Shown: in pieces, positions 26,277 to 34,944 of the stretch
How the letters are laid out: each line of letters begins with the position of its first letter
Position numbering within the stretch: the first letter of the stretch is position 1
Assembly: GCF_025446935.1 (NCBI RefSeq)
Contig: NZ_JAOEGN010000004.1
Span: 1-64,000 of the forward strand
DNA: 64,000 nucleotides
Reading direction: 5' to 3'
DNA from: Paracholeplasma vituli
Lineage (GTDB): Bacteria; Bacillota_I; Bacilli_A; Acholeplasmatales; UBA5453
Position numbers and translations under genes: made by a program
Notes under the pieces: model-generated
Database searches by the model: none
Told to the model about the DNA's origin: nothing
Seen by the model: the letters and a program-made list of their open reading frames with translations, nothing else

Positions 26277-27260
26277 CTAAGCCTTCACTTCGAATAAGGC
26301 TTTGATTTCGTTCGCAATCTGTTTTGGATGAATCATAAAATGGTGTTCACCACGTGGCAGTGGTACGGTGATGTCTGGCGCTGTTAAGCGTCTAGGTGCC
26401 GCTTCTAAATGATAAAACGCACGTTCGGTGATTGATTGAATGATTTCTGCAGCTGGACCAAATGATTCAACCGCCTCATGAACGACCAAGAGTCGACCAG
26501 TCTTTTTAACAGAAGTGACTAACGTTTCAACATCAAATGGCGCGATGGTTCTTAAATCAATCAGTTCAACAGAAATATGGTCATCTTGAATCAAAGTTAA
26601 CGCTTGTTCGACTTCTCGAACTAACGCACCCCACGCGACAACTGTGATGTCATCGCCTTTTTGAACGATGCGAGCTTTGCCAATCGGTACGACATAATCG
26701 GTATCTGGAACCTCTTGTTTAAAGGCACGGTAAATACGTTTAGGTTCCATAAAAATCACTGGGTCTGGGTCACGCATCGCACTTCTTAATAAGCCTAAAG
26801 CATCATAAGGTGTCGAAGGGATCACTAATTTTAATCCAGGAATGTGTGCGAAGAGGGTTTCTAAGCTTTCTGAGTGGTGTTCTAAGGCTTTAACCCCACC
26901 CCCATAAGGCATGCGAATGACCAATGGGAGTGTATATTTACCTCTCGAGCGGTTACGGTATCTCGCAACATGGGTAACAATTTGGTTATATCCGGGAAAC
27001 ATAAATCCTGAAAACTGCATTTCAACCACAGGTTTTAAACCATTGATGGCCATTCCAACAGCAGAACCAATGATGGCAGCTTCAGCGATTGGGGTATCGA
27101 ACACACGGTCGACACCAAATTCTTTTTGTAAACCTGCTGTTGCTCTAAAGACACCGCCTTCAAAACCAGCATCTTCACCATAAACCACGATAGTAGGGTC
27201 TTTTTGCATCTCGGTTTGTAAGGCTTTATTCACAGCCTCTAGAATGTTGATTAAAGCCAT
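26277..27260 (-). CDS. pdhB: Pyruvate dehydrogenase E1 component, beta subunit
   Basis: The 327-residue transketolase-like subunit has the GEDAGFEGGVFRAT start, DTPIAEAAIIGSAVGMA and the PRRLTAPDITVP C-terminal segment typical of E1 beta. It pairs with the alpha subunit to hold thiamine diphosphate. Its ATG overlaps the alpha stop (TAAATG), giving coupled translation and equal amounts. Confidence 0.95.
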   Translation of the reverse strand: MALINILEAVNKALQTEMQKDPTIVVYGEDAGFEGGVFRATAGLQKEFGVDRVFDTPIAEAAIIGSAVGMAINGLKPVVEMQFSGFMFPGYNQIVTHVARYRNRSRGKYTLPLVIRMPYGGGVKALEHHSESLETLFAHIPGLKLVIPSTPYDALGLLRSAMRDPDPVIFMEPKRIYRAFKQEVPDTDYVVPIGKARIVQKGDDITVVAWGALVREVEQALTLIQDDHISVELIDLRTIAPFDVETLVTSVKKTGRLLVVHEAVESFGPAAEIIQSITERAFYHLEAAPRRLTAPDITVPLPRGEHHFMIHPKQIANEIKALFEVKA

Positions 27261-28343
27261 TTATTGTCCCTCCTGTTCGGTTTGTTTAAGTTTGTTATAT
27301 TGTTCTTTAAGCTTAGGGGTCATGGTTTCATAGGTATGTTCAAAGATTTCTTCTAATGAAACAAAGCCGCTTTCTTCAACCTTCTTAAAAGTATCTAATA
27401 CCAATTGATTTGATGATTCATTTAATGCTTGATCACTGTCTTCAGTGATGAGTTTTTTATTCAGTAAGTAATTCTTAAAGCGTTTGAGTGGGTCTTTATG
27501 TGACCACGCTTCAACCTCTTCATCAGATCGATATATTTTTGGATTATCAGAAGTGGTATGTGGTCCCATACGGTATGTCACCGCTTCAATTAAAACTGGA
27601 CCTTTTCCTGATTTCGCCCATTTGATCGCCTCTTGTGTCGCAACATACATCGCTAATACATCATTCCCATCCACTTGAATCCCAGGAATACCATACCCGA
27701 TGGCCTTTTGAGCTAAAGTTTCCGCTTTAGTCGCTTTTTCACGAGGGGTTGAAATCGCCCAGTGGTTATTTTGGACAATTACAATCATTGGAACTTGGAA
27801 AACAGAACCGAAGTTTAAGCCTTCATGAAACTCGCCGTGAGAAGTACCTCCATCGCCAATGTAGACAATCGCGACTTCATCTTTCTTTTGGATTTTCGCT
27901 GCGTATGCAAGGCCTGCAGCGTGAGAGATTTGTGAACCAATCGGGACGTTCACTGGTAGTACTTTTACGCATTCGTCAAAGTGACTACCTTTTTCATTCC
28001 CATACCAGTACAAAAAATATTGTTCAAGGGTAACCCCTTTATAAAGCATCGCGTTAAACTCACGGAATGCTAAAACAAGCCAGTCGTTTTTTGTTGTCGC
28101 AGCCATAGGACCAATTTGAGCCGCTTCCTGACCCATGTTAGGTGCGTAAGTCAATAAACGGCCTTGTCTTTGGAATTGAATAGCTTTGATATCAGCGATA
28201 CGCCCGAGTGTCATGGTTTCATACATTTTAAGTAATGTTTCTTTAGAAATGGTTGGTTCCCCACTTGGATTTACAACATGACCTTCTGAATCGAGTATTT
28301 GAAATACTTTTTTCTTGAGTGGATCGTACGTTTCAAATAGCAT
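27261..28343 (-). CDS. pdhA: Pyruvate dehydrogenase E1 component, alpha subunit
   Basis: The 360-residue subunit decarboxylates pyruvate on thiamine diphosphate. The TPP motif runs from GDGGTSHGEFHEG to NNHWAIS. The TYRMGPHTTSDNP phosphorylation-loop equivalent is present. GGAGG five bases before ATG 28343 sets the start; a longer frame to 28427 would run upstream of the likely transcription start. It is the first gene of pdhABCD, transcribed leftward. Confidence 0.95.
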   Translation of the reverse strand: MLFETYDPLKKKVFQILDSEGHVVNPSGEPTISKETLLKMYETMTLGRIADIKAIQFQRQGRLLTYAPNMGQEAAQIGPMAATTKNDWLVLAFREFNAMLYKGVTLEQYFLYWYGNEKGSHFDECVKVLPVNVPIGSQISHAAGLAYAAKIQKKDEVAIVYIGDGGTSHGEFHEGLNFGSVFQVPMIVIVQNNHWAISTPREKATKAETLAQKAIGYGIPGIQVDGNDVLAMYVATQEAIKWAKSGKGPVLIEAVTYRMGPHTTSDNPKIYRSDEEVEAWSHKDPLKRFKNYLLNKKLITEDSDQALNESSNQLVLDTFKKVEESGFVSLEEIFEHTYETMTPKLKEQYNKLKQTEQEGQ

Positions 28344-28369
28344 AATTGCCTCCTTGGATAGTAAAAGCA

Positions 28370-28427
28370 TTAAACATATGTTTAACCTTTTCAGCCTAAG
28401 TATACCGTGTATAGTACCTATACCCAA
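28370..28427 (-). promoter_or_regulatory. pdh promoter with 16-bp palindromic operator
   Basis: On the minus strand TTGGGT (28422-28427), a 17-base spacer and TATACT (28399-28404) form the promoter. TTAAACATATGTTTAA (28370-28385) is a perfect palindrome placed about 15-30 bases after the -10, inside the start of the transcript. That is a typical repressor roadblock position. The regulator is not in the window as far as can be seen. Confidence 0.72.
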
Positions 28428-28488
28428 ATGAAACGCTTATAAACCTTTTGAGATTCAAATGATTTGGCAATTTATCAAAAAACAAAAA

Positions 28489-28550
28489 TCATACCTTGAC
28501 AGGTTAGGTATGACCATGGTAGACTAGATACATAAACAGATTAGGTATGG
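28489..28550 (+). promoter_or_regulatory. Promoter with inverted-repeat operator of the PadR operon
   Basis: TTGACA (28496-28501), an 18-base spacer and TAGACT (28520-28525) overlap an inverted repeat TCATACCT (28489-28496) and AGGTATGA (28506-28513). A third half-site, TTAGGTATGG, lies at 28541-28550. The operon ends with a PadR gene, so autoregulation by PadR is the simplest reading. Confidence 0.68.
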
Positions 28551-28559
28551 AGGATTTTT

Positions 28560-30173
28560 ATGAAAGAAAAAATTAAGCAGTATGTCGACCATTATTTCCG
28601 GTTCGATCAAAGAAGTGATTTAGAAAGTTTAAAACAAGAGATTATCGCAAACCTATCCGATAAATATGACGCGATGGTAGAAGCGGGTAAAGACCCTCAA
28701 CAAGCTTACATCGATACAATCAAATCCATGGGGGATTTTAACCCACAAATGGATGACAAAGTATCCCCCGAATTTAATGAACTCCCTGCTTGGCCAGAAT
28801 ATAGTCTACCGAGTTCTGCGATATTAAGCATTTTCGCTGTAATCTTTATTTTCTTTAACACCCTTTTAGGTGGGATTTCAACAGCCGTTAGTATCATCTT
28901 ATATGCAGTAGGTAGCTATTATCTATATGCGAAAGCAATGCATGTGAAATCAGCACAACTCGACATTGAGTTGCATAAAACGTACTTGGCTAAAATATTC
29001 ACTTACATGAAAACAGCGTTTGTGTTTTGGTCACTGAATCTATCCTATATTCTCGCCCTAATTGCACAATCAGTCTTAACCAGAGTCATTTTATGGTTTA
29101 GACCGAGCATTGAATCAGACCCACAAGAGTTAAAGAACTTCATGGATACCACATTAATCGCATCCATCATCTTATTCTTTGTTGCTTTAATCTTATTGTT
29201 AATGTTATCTTACGTCATTTATCGTAAGCTTTTAACAAAATATGTTTTATTAACCGGTGAACCGAATCTTAAAGGCAAAGTGAAAACTTCCTTAGATTAT
29301 TTAAATGTCAAAGCGACTTACGGTAATAGCGAAAAGTGGTTGTTAGGTTTCTTATATGTTTTTGGTTTAGTACCAATCCTACTCATGCCGTTTTGGGATA
29401 TTTACGATCAAGGTCGCTTAATCGTATGGTTTTTCCAAACGGGTATCATTGAATTCCCGTTTATAACAATTTTCATTTTGTTGAGTTACATTAGTCTAAT
29501 TGGGTTATTTATCGTATACCATATAAAGAAAATTCACATCAATTTCCTTGTCATCGGCATCATATCATTTGTCTTATTACATATCTATATTCAAGTTAGT
29601 TTAGTTCATTTCAATGTAGACATTACTGAATGGTATACAATTTTGATTTTGATGGTTAGTGCTTCAATTATGGCAATATACCTCTTAATCCAAGTGTTTA
29701 GGTTGAAGAAAAAACAACAACTGAAAGCATTTTGTCAAAAATACATGAGTATGCGTTTGATGTGGATATTCCTTTCGATATTACCAATCATCCTCTATTT
29801 GGGTACACCACTTGAAATAGTTTATTTAAATGAAAGTAACGTTGAAATACATCGAGAATTTGGATTTTTATCCGAACAATTAAGAAATATGTTTGGTTCA
29901 TCCTTCTTTGGTTCATTAAGCGTAATTAGCATAATCATCAATTTATTCATCGTCTCACCGTTGGTGCTTTTGAATGTCATCAAGAAAAAAATCATCTGGA
30001 TAGTAAATTTAATTACTCTCATAGTCTTATTACCAACCCCATCCACAGATTCAAGTATCATTATCTATCCATTAAGCAATCGAGAATGGATCGTAATTAT
30101 AATTGCATGCCTATCAACAATCCTGTACTGGATTTGGAGTTCGCGTAAACCTATAGTAAAAGAGGTGAAATAA
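28560..30173 (+). CDS. Polytopic membrane protein with HAAS-type N-terminus
   Basis: The 537-residue protein begins with about 70 charged residues (KEKIKQYVDHYFRFDQRSDLE then LSDKYDAMVEAGKDPQQAY), matching the HAAS/DUF1700-type helical domain that precedes membrane segments in PadR-linked proteins. Around ten helices follow. GGAGG precedes ATG 28560. Its end touches the PadR start. In known PadR-HAAS pairs the membrane protein takes part in envelope stress or drug responses. The exact role here is unknown. Confidence 0.8.
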   Translation: MKEKIKQYVDHYFRFDQRSDLESLKQEIIANLSDKYDAMVEAGKDPQQAYIDTIKSMGDFNPQMDDKVSPEFNELPAWPEYSLPSSAILSIFAVIFIFFNTLLGGISTAVSIILYAVGSYYLYAKAMHVKSAQLDIELHKTYLAKIFTYMKTAFVFWSLNLSYILALIAQSVLTRVILWFRPSIESDPQELKNFMDTTLIASIILFFVALILLLMLSYVIYRKLLTKYVLLTGEPNLKGKVKTSLDYLNVKATYGNSEKWLLGFLYVFGLVPILLMPFWDIYDQGRLIVWFFQTGIIEFPFITIFILLSYISLIGLFIVYHIKKIHINFLVIGIISFVLLHIYIQVSLVHFNVDITEWYTILILMVSASIMAIYLLIQVFRLKKKQQLKAFCQKYMSMRLMWIFLSILPIILYLGTPLEIVYLNESNVEIHREFGFLSEQLRNMFGSSFFGSLSVISIIINLFIVSPLVLLNVIKKKIIWIVNLITLIVLLPTPSTDSSIIIYPLSNREWIVIIIACLSTILYWIWSSRKPIVKEVK

Positions 30174-30499
30174 TGGACTTATTCGGAGACGCTTTGCGAG
30201 GTCACACCGACGCCATCATCTTATCGATTTTAGCGGAAGGCGATTCTTATGGTTATCTAATCAATCAAACCATTTCAAAAAGAACCGATGAGAAATTTAT
30301 TCTAACTGAAGCAACACTCTACACGGCCTTTAAAAGACTTGAAGCCGCATACTTCATTGAATCCTATTGGACAGAAGGCATTAATCAAGTCAAAAGAAAG
30401 TATTATAGTATTACCGATAGTGGAAAAAAACACTTAGAAGAAAAACGTAAAACCTTCATTGAAACCACCGAAATCTTAGAAAAATTTTATAAGAAATAA
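30173..30499 (+). CDS. PadR-family transcriptional regulator
   Basis: The 108-residue winged-helix protein matches small (type 2) PadR: DAIILSILAEGDSYGYLINQ at the start, LTEATLYTAFKRLEAAYFIE as recognition helix and wing, and KRKYYSITDSGKKHLEE at the end. The ATG overlaps the stop of the upstream gene (TAATGG). It probably represses its own operon through the AGGTATGA half-sites. Confidence 0.93.
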   Translation: MDLFGDALRGHTDAIILSILAEGDSYGYLINQTISKRTDEKFILTEATLYTAFKRLEAAYFIESYWTEGINQVKRKYYSITDSGKKHLEEKRKTFIETTEILEKFYKK

Positions 30500-30505
30500 C
30501 GCATG

Positions 30506-30555
30506 AATCCAACTTTCTAATAACCCATCCCTCTTGGTTAGATGAAAGTGGGATT
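30506..30555 (+). terminator. Hairpin after padR
   Basis: AATCCAACTTTC (30506-30517) pairs with GAAAGTGGGATT (30544-30555) with one mismatch. Only a weak T tract follows, so termination may be partial. Confidence 0.5.
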
Positions 30556-30637
30556 TCATTTATAGTAAATATGTGAATTTGAGAATATTTTACTGAATTT
30601 ATAAAGTAATACAGTATAATGTTAGTGAGGACTTAAT

Positions 30638-32716
30638 ATGAAGAAATGGCTTTTGTTGGGTTTTATTGTGATATTAGTGGGGTTTTTATCCATTATGATC
30701 GCAGGTTTAATCAAGAAAAAACCCATCGTTCAAATTCAAAATGGGATTACAACCTCTGCCACCATCCACGATGGGGATTTTTATATTTTTAATAACAATA
30801 AACCTAAAAAAATATTCATTAAAGGCGTTAATATTGGCGCGACTAAGCCAGGGTATTTCCCTGGTGAATTAGGCATTACAAAAGAAGATTACTTGAGATG
30901 GTTTGATCAAATCACTAAAATGAATGCGAATACCATTCGAGTCTATACCACGTTGAAACCAGCCTTTTATGATGCCTTATATGAATTCAATCTTGAAAGT
31001 GATGAAAAACTCTATGTCATGCATGGGGTTTGGGTCAATGAGGATCTAATGAAAGCATTGATGGACCCGTATGCAGAAGAGGAAAGGTTGTTAAATGAAT
31101 TCATATCCGATGGAAAAGATTTAGTCGATATTTTTCACGGTAATAAAACCTTAGAGAGTCGTCCTGGATTCGCAAATGGGGTTTACACGAAAGATGTTAG
31201 CCAATATATCATTGGCTGGATTTTAGGCGTTGAATGGGACCCTGAGTTTGTTAAAAATACCAATGAGCTCCATGAGGATATTCAAACTTTTGAAGGCACC
31301 TATTTACATACTCATAATGCTACTCCATTCGAAGTCTTTTTAGCAAGAGTGGGTGAAGCGATTTTAGAATATGAAGCGAATACTTATCAAAATACGAGAC
31401 CGTTATCTTTCACAAACTGGTTAACGACTGACCCACTTGATCACCCTAATGAACCAGACCCTAAAGAAGATCTGGTGAGTGTGAATGTCGAACATATCAA
31501 ACTATCCAAAAAAGCATTTGCTGGACAGTTCGCTTCCTATCACGTTTACCCTTATTATCCAGAGTTTATGAACTTTTCAGAAGAATTAGTAAAAGTATAT
31601 GACCCAGTTAATACCTATAAAGCCTATTTAAAAAAGCTAAACAAGTTTCACAGTATGCCTGTTTTGGTTGCTGAATTTGGCGTTCCAGCCTCACGTGGTA
31701 AAGCCCATGATGCACGTTATTCCGGATTTAATCAAGGACAGCATACCGAACAGCGTCAAGGTGAGATTTTAGCTTCAATGATTAAAGATATTTACGATAC
31801 AGGCAATATCGGAGCTCTCATCTTTGCGTGGCAAGATGAATGGTTCAAACGGACCTGGAATACAATGGATTTTGACCTCGAATGGCAACGTCCATTCTGG
31901 AGTAATGTAGAAACGAATGAACAGATGTTTGGTTTATTATCCTTTGAACCAGGCGAATCTTTAAAAATTAAACTAGATGGTAATGCAAGCGATTGGGATT
32001 TAATCCCTTATATAGGTGAAAACTTAAAAGCCACTCAAGATGAGCGTTATCTCTATTTATACATTGAAAAAAGAAGTCAAGAACCGTTATACATCGGCAT
32101 TGATACGATTCCTAATCAAGGAAACATGACGCATAGTAAAAAGAATATAAGCTTTAGTAGTGGTGCGGATTTCTTGATAACAATGGATCAGACCTCTAAA
32201 ATCGAAGTAGACCCATATTACGACGCATTCAGTCATTTGTATGGTGAAGTCTTAAAGATGGTAGATAAATCTCTAGGTATGGATACCATCAGTAGTGGTT
32301 TATTCACAGGGCTCTACCACGCTTTATCTAAAGCTTTAACCATTCCGATTACAAATGAATATATAGGCTTTTCAAGGTATGAGGCTGGATTATTAAGAAA
32401 AGGCAATTCGGACCCAAATTCAACAAGTTATGATTCCTTATCAGATTATTTTGATACGAATGAATTTGTTGAGATTAGAATCCCATATTTACTACTGAAT
32501 ATCATGGACCCATCGACCAAAACGAGAATGGCGAATTTTAAAGGCCAAACAAGCTTTACTGGTGAACATTTTGATTCAATTCAAATTGGCTTTGGGTATG
32601 CAGGCGAATCCGTTTTATTAAACCCGTATACATGGGAAAACTGGGGTATGCCTACTTATCATGAACGTCTTAAGCAGTCTTATTATATTGTTCAAAATAC
32701 ATTTACAAAATACTAA
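30638..32716 (+). CDS. Membrane-anchored glycoside-hydrolase-like protein
   Basis: The 692-residue protein has an N-terminal helix (about 5-25) that looks like an uncleaved anchor, so the rest faces outward. Residues about 45-430 read as a TIM-barrel of the clan-A glycosidase type. KGVNIGATKPG and NTIRVYTT lie at the first strands, GWILGVEWDPE is a possible acid/base Glu, and PVLVAEFGVP is a possible nucleophile Glu, followed by FAWQDEWFKRTW. The C-terminal 230 residues contain a beta-rich DOMON/CBM9-like segment (LDGNASDWDLIPYIGENLKA). Substrate is unknown; surface glycolipid or capsule glycan is possible. No gene on either side is clearly linked. Catalytic activity is inferred. Confidence 0.72.
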   Translation: MKKWLLLGFIVILVGFLSIMIAGLIKKKPIVQIQNGITTSATIHDGDFYIFNNNKPKKIFIKGVNIGATKPGYFPGELGITKEDYLRWFDQITKMNANTIRVYTTLKPAFYDALYEFNLESDEKLYVMHGVWVNEDLMKALMDPYAEEERLLNEFISDGKDLVDIFHGNKTLESRPGFANGVYTKDVSQYIIGWILGVEWDPEFVKNTNELHEDIQTFEGTYLHTHNATPFEVFLARVGEAILEYEANTYQNTRPLSFTNWLTTDPLDHPNEPDPKEDLVSVNVEHIKLSKKAFAGQFASYHVYPYYPEFMNFSEELVKVYDPVNTYKAYLKKLNKFHSMPVLVAEFGVPASRGKAHDARYSGFNQGQHTEQRQGEILASMIKDIYDTGNIGALIFAWQDEWFKRTWNTMDFDLEWQRPFWSNVETNEQMFGLLSFEPGESLKIKLDGNASDWDLIPYIGENLKATQDERYLYLYIEKRSQEPLYIGIDTIPNQGNMTHSKKNISFSSGADFLITMDQTSKIEVDPYYDAFSHLYGEVLKMVDKSLGMDTISSGLFTGLYHALSKALTIPITNEYIGFSRYEAGLLRKGNSDPNSTSYDSLSDYFDTNEFVEIRIPYLLLNIMDPSTKTRMANFKGQTSFTGEHFDSIQIGFGYAGESVLLNPYTWENWGMPTYHERLKQSYYIVQNTFTKY

Positions 32717-32727
32717 ATGCTAATTTC

Positions 32728-32756
32728 AAAAAGAGCCCTTGAAAAAGGCTCTTTTA
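32728..32756 (+). terminator. Rho-independent terminator
   Basis: AAAAGAGCC pairs with GGCTCTTTT around a nine-base loop. Confidence 0.85.
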
Positions 32757-32877
32757 ATTATACTTGAGGCAAAATGTTTTTATAAACTTATTAATAATTA
32801 ATGAAAATAATTAGGCAATATCTACTAAAAACTGTATAATGAAATTAACATAGTTTAATAGACTGGAGAGATTCATC

Positions 32878-33243
32878 ATGTGTATATTTTGTCAAATGGA
32901 TTCAAAACGTAAAATATATGAAAATAACCATGTTTACGCGATATTAGATGGGTTTCCTGTCAATAAAGGTCATACTTTAATCATCACAAAAAGACATGTC
33001 GGCAATTACTTTAGCTTAAACAGTGATGAACTAAAATCAATCGACGAAGCCCTTAAACATATGAAAAATCAATTAGATGATTTGTATCATCCTGATGGTT
33101 ATAACATCGGTATTAATAACGGAGAAGCAGCAGGTCAAACAGTCATGCATTTACATGTGCACTTAATACCTAGATATAAAGGTGACATGCCTAACCCTAG
33201 AGGTGGCGTTCGTGGTGTTATTCCTGGGAAACAAAAATACTAA
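32878..33243 (+). CDS. HIT-family nucleotide hydrolase or transferase
   Basis: The 121-residue protein has the histidine triad HLHVHL (His91, His93, His95) and an N-terminal CIFCQ half zinc site. The HINT branch of this superfamily removes AMP from adenylated compounds. TATAAT at 32835-32840 (TAGGCA, 17 bases upstream) and GGAGAG give it its own promoter and start. Its TAA overlaps the ATG of an HNH endonuclease gene (TAATG), an unusual neighbour for a HIT protein. Confidence 0.92.
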   Translation: MCIFCQMDSKRKIYENNHVYAILDGFPVNKGHTLIITKRHVGNYFSLNSDELKSIDEALKHMKNQLDDLYHPDGYNIGINNGEAAGQTVMHLHVHLIPRYKGDMPNPRGGVRGVIPGKQKY

Positions 33244-34202
33244 TGGATAACTATATCAAGAAATGGTTTGACATTTTAAATGGGATGTCAAACGATAACA
33301 CATACAAACTCGCTTGGGGTAGAGCCATCATTGAAGCAATTGTATTCAACGAAGGATCAATTATCGATGATCACTATCGTATCCATTTTGATAGGATCTC
33401 TATGCATATTCTAAAGTATTACTGGAATCAATCGTTCTTTTTCAATCTTAAACAAAGTGCTCGTCAATCAAATCCTCCAGTTGTTGTTCAACTTACCGAT
33501 ACATTAATCGATTATTACAAAAGCAAAGTTTCAAATATCCCTGTTTGGTTTGATAAGGTTAAATCGACGATTAACAATGAAATACTTCAAAATAAAGTTC
33601 ATCAAATCAGCACAGTTTTGACTCAAAATGTATCTTGGAGATTTTTGAAAATTGAAGATGAAACCGTCGAGATTTACGTCTTAAACAACAAAGAGCGCTA
33701 TATTGAACTTTCATTAGAAGATGTTGAGAGTATAAAATCATATCATGAAATTCTTATTCAATTATTTAACTATAAATGGGCTCAATTACTTGAAAAATAC
33801 AACATACAACCACGTATTGTATCAAAGATTAAAGGTTCGTCAGATAACCAATTAAAGCGTAATAATCTATCGAAATATAAAGATATATTATTATTACTGT
33901 ATAAAGACGAGATTAAAGATTTTTACACCGATGAAACCTTAAATTTTGAAGATATATCCATTGATCACTTTATTCCTTGGTCTTACATGTATTCAGATGA
34001 TTTATGGAATTTGGTCATAACATCCAAAAGCCGTAATAGTTCTAAATCAAACCGACCACCTACCAAGGAATACATTCAAAAACTTGAAGAACGCAATAGA
34101 AAATTATTAGAAGTTATTCAAGATAGTAATCATAAAGCAGAATTGATGGAGTCTTTAGAACACCATTACATTACTAAGTTTTATCAATCATTAATTTCAT
34201 AG
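33243..34202 (+). CDS. HNH endonuclease
   Basis: The 319-residue protein has about 235 N-terminal residues of unknown, mostly helical type. A C-terminal HNH domain follows: SIDHFIPWSY with Asp241-His242, LWNLV with Asn256, and SRNSSKSNRPP with Asn265. These are the metal and catalytic positions of the family. HNH enzymes of this form are common as restriction-like nucleases. It overlaps the HIT gene by one base and is followed 17 bases later by a second nuclease gene, making a three-gene operon. A role in cutting foreign DNA is inference. Confidence 0.85.
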   Translation: MDNYIKKWFDILNGMSNDNTYKLAWGRAIIEAIVFNEGSIIDDHYRIHFDRISMHILKYYWNQSFFFNLKQSARQSNPPVVVQLTDTLIDYYKSKVSNIPVWFDKVKSTINNEILQNKVHQISTVLTQNVSWRFLKIEDETVEIYVLNNKERYIELSLEDVESIKSYHEILIQLFNYKWAQLLEKYNIQPRIVSKIKGSSDNQLKRNNLSKYKDILLLLYKDEIKDFYTDETLNFEDISIDHFIPWSYMYSDDLWNLVITSKSRNSSKSNRPPTKEYIQKLEERNRKLLEVIQDSNHKAELMESLEHHYITKFYQSLIS

Positions 34203-34219
34203 CGAAAGGATATTTACAT

Positions 34220-34804
34220 ATGAAGGATTTAACAGGATGGAATTACATAGTATATACATTAATAAAGAATAATTTCAAGAATGAACCATTCACACTTGAC
34301 GAACTATATCGTTTTGAATCTTATTTTCAGAAAGTATATCCTGCAAATTTACATGTTAAAGATAAAATAAGGCAAATATTGCAAAATCTTCGTGACAAAG
34401 GATTAATTGAATTTCAATCACGTGGACAGTACCAGTTAATGCAAAAAATTAAAGAATCTGCAAAGGAAACATTCCCTCATGAGGTCGTGTATTTATTGTC
34501 TAATGAAAGTATACCTGGTTGGGTAAAGATTGGTCGAACTAAATCAATTGATGAGAGACTGTTAAAACTATACAATACTTCGGTACCATTGCCTTTTAGA
34601 GTAGTACAGTTAATTTCTACAACCAGCAAAGTAAATTCTACTATTCTTGAGAAAAGCATACATAATATCATTGATACAATTAACCCAGATTTAAGAAAAA
34701 ACACAGATGCCAGCAAAAGAGAATTCTTTAAACTGACACCTGAACAAGGTAAATATATATTTCAACTGGTATCTCAAATTATGGCTATTCCTCAAAATCT
34801 ATAA
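34220..34804 (+). CDS. DpnI-type winged helix fused to T5orf172/GIY-YIG nuclease domain
   Basis: The 194-residue protein has two parts. Residues about 5-75 (GWNYIVYTLIKNNF, FTLDELYRFESYFQKVYP, LHVKDKIRQILQNLRDKGLIEF) match the C-terminal winged helix of DpnI and Dam-replacing proteins, the module that recognises adenine-methylated GATC. Residues about 88-185 (VVYLLSNESIPGWVKIGRT, then ERLLKLY) match the T5orf172/MUG113 branch of the GIY-YIG nuclease superfamily. The known DpnI has its nuclease on the other side and of a different fold, so this is a different arrangement. A modification-dependent endonuclease is a reasonable hypothesis. AAAGG before the ATG is the start signal. Confidence 0.8.
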   Translation: MKDLTGWNYIVYTLIKNNFKNEPFTLDELYRFESYFQKVYPANLHVKDKIRQILQNLRDKGLIEFQSRGQYQLMQKIKESAKETFPHEVVYLLSNESIPGWVKIGRTKSIDERLLKLYNTSVPLPFRVVQLISTTSKVNSTILEKSIHNIIDTINPDLRKNTDASKREFFKLTPEQGKYIFQLVSQIMAIPQNL

Positions 34805-34816
34805 TCACATTTTGTA

Positions 34817-34840
34817 AAACGCTCTGGCTGAGCGTTTTTT
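34817..34840 (+). terminator. Terminator of the HIT-HNH-GIY operon
   Basis: AAACGCTC pairs with GAGCGTTT around a five-base loop, then T. A TATAAT at 34889-34894 then starts the helicase gene separately. Confidence 0.85.
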
Positions 34841-34944
34841 AATTCACTATACGCTTGAAATTGGATAGAGTTAGCCTCAAATTAATGCTATAATTAATTA
34901 TAAGAAATCATTTTTATCAATATATTACTTTTAGGAGCAATCAT

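Noticed and set aside
28344-28427. Longer start for pdhA
   Set aside because: The extension lies across the predicted promoter and palindrome; GGAGG points to ATG 28343.
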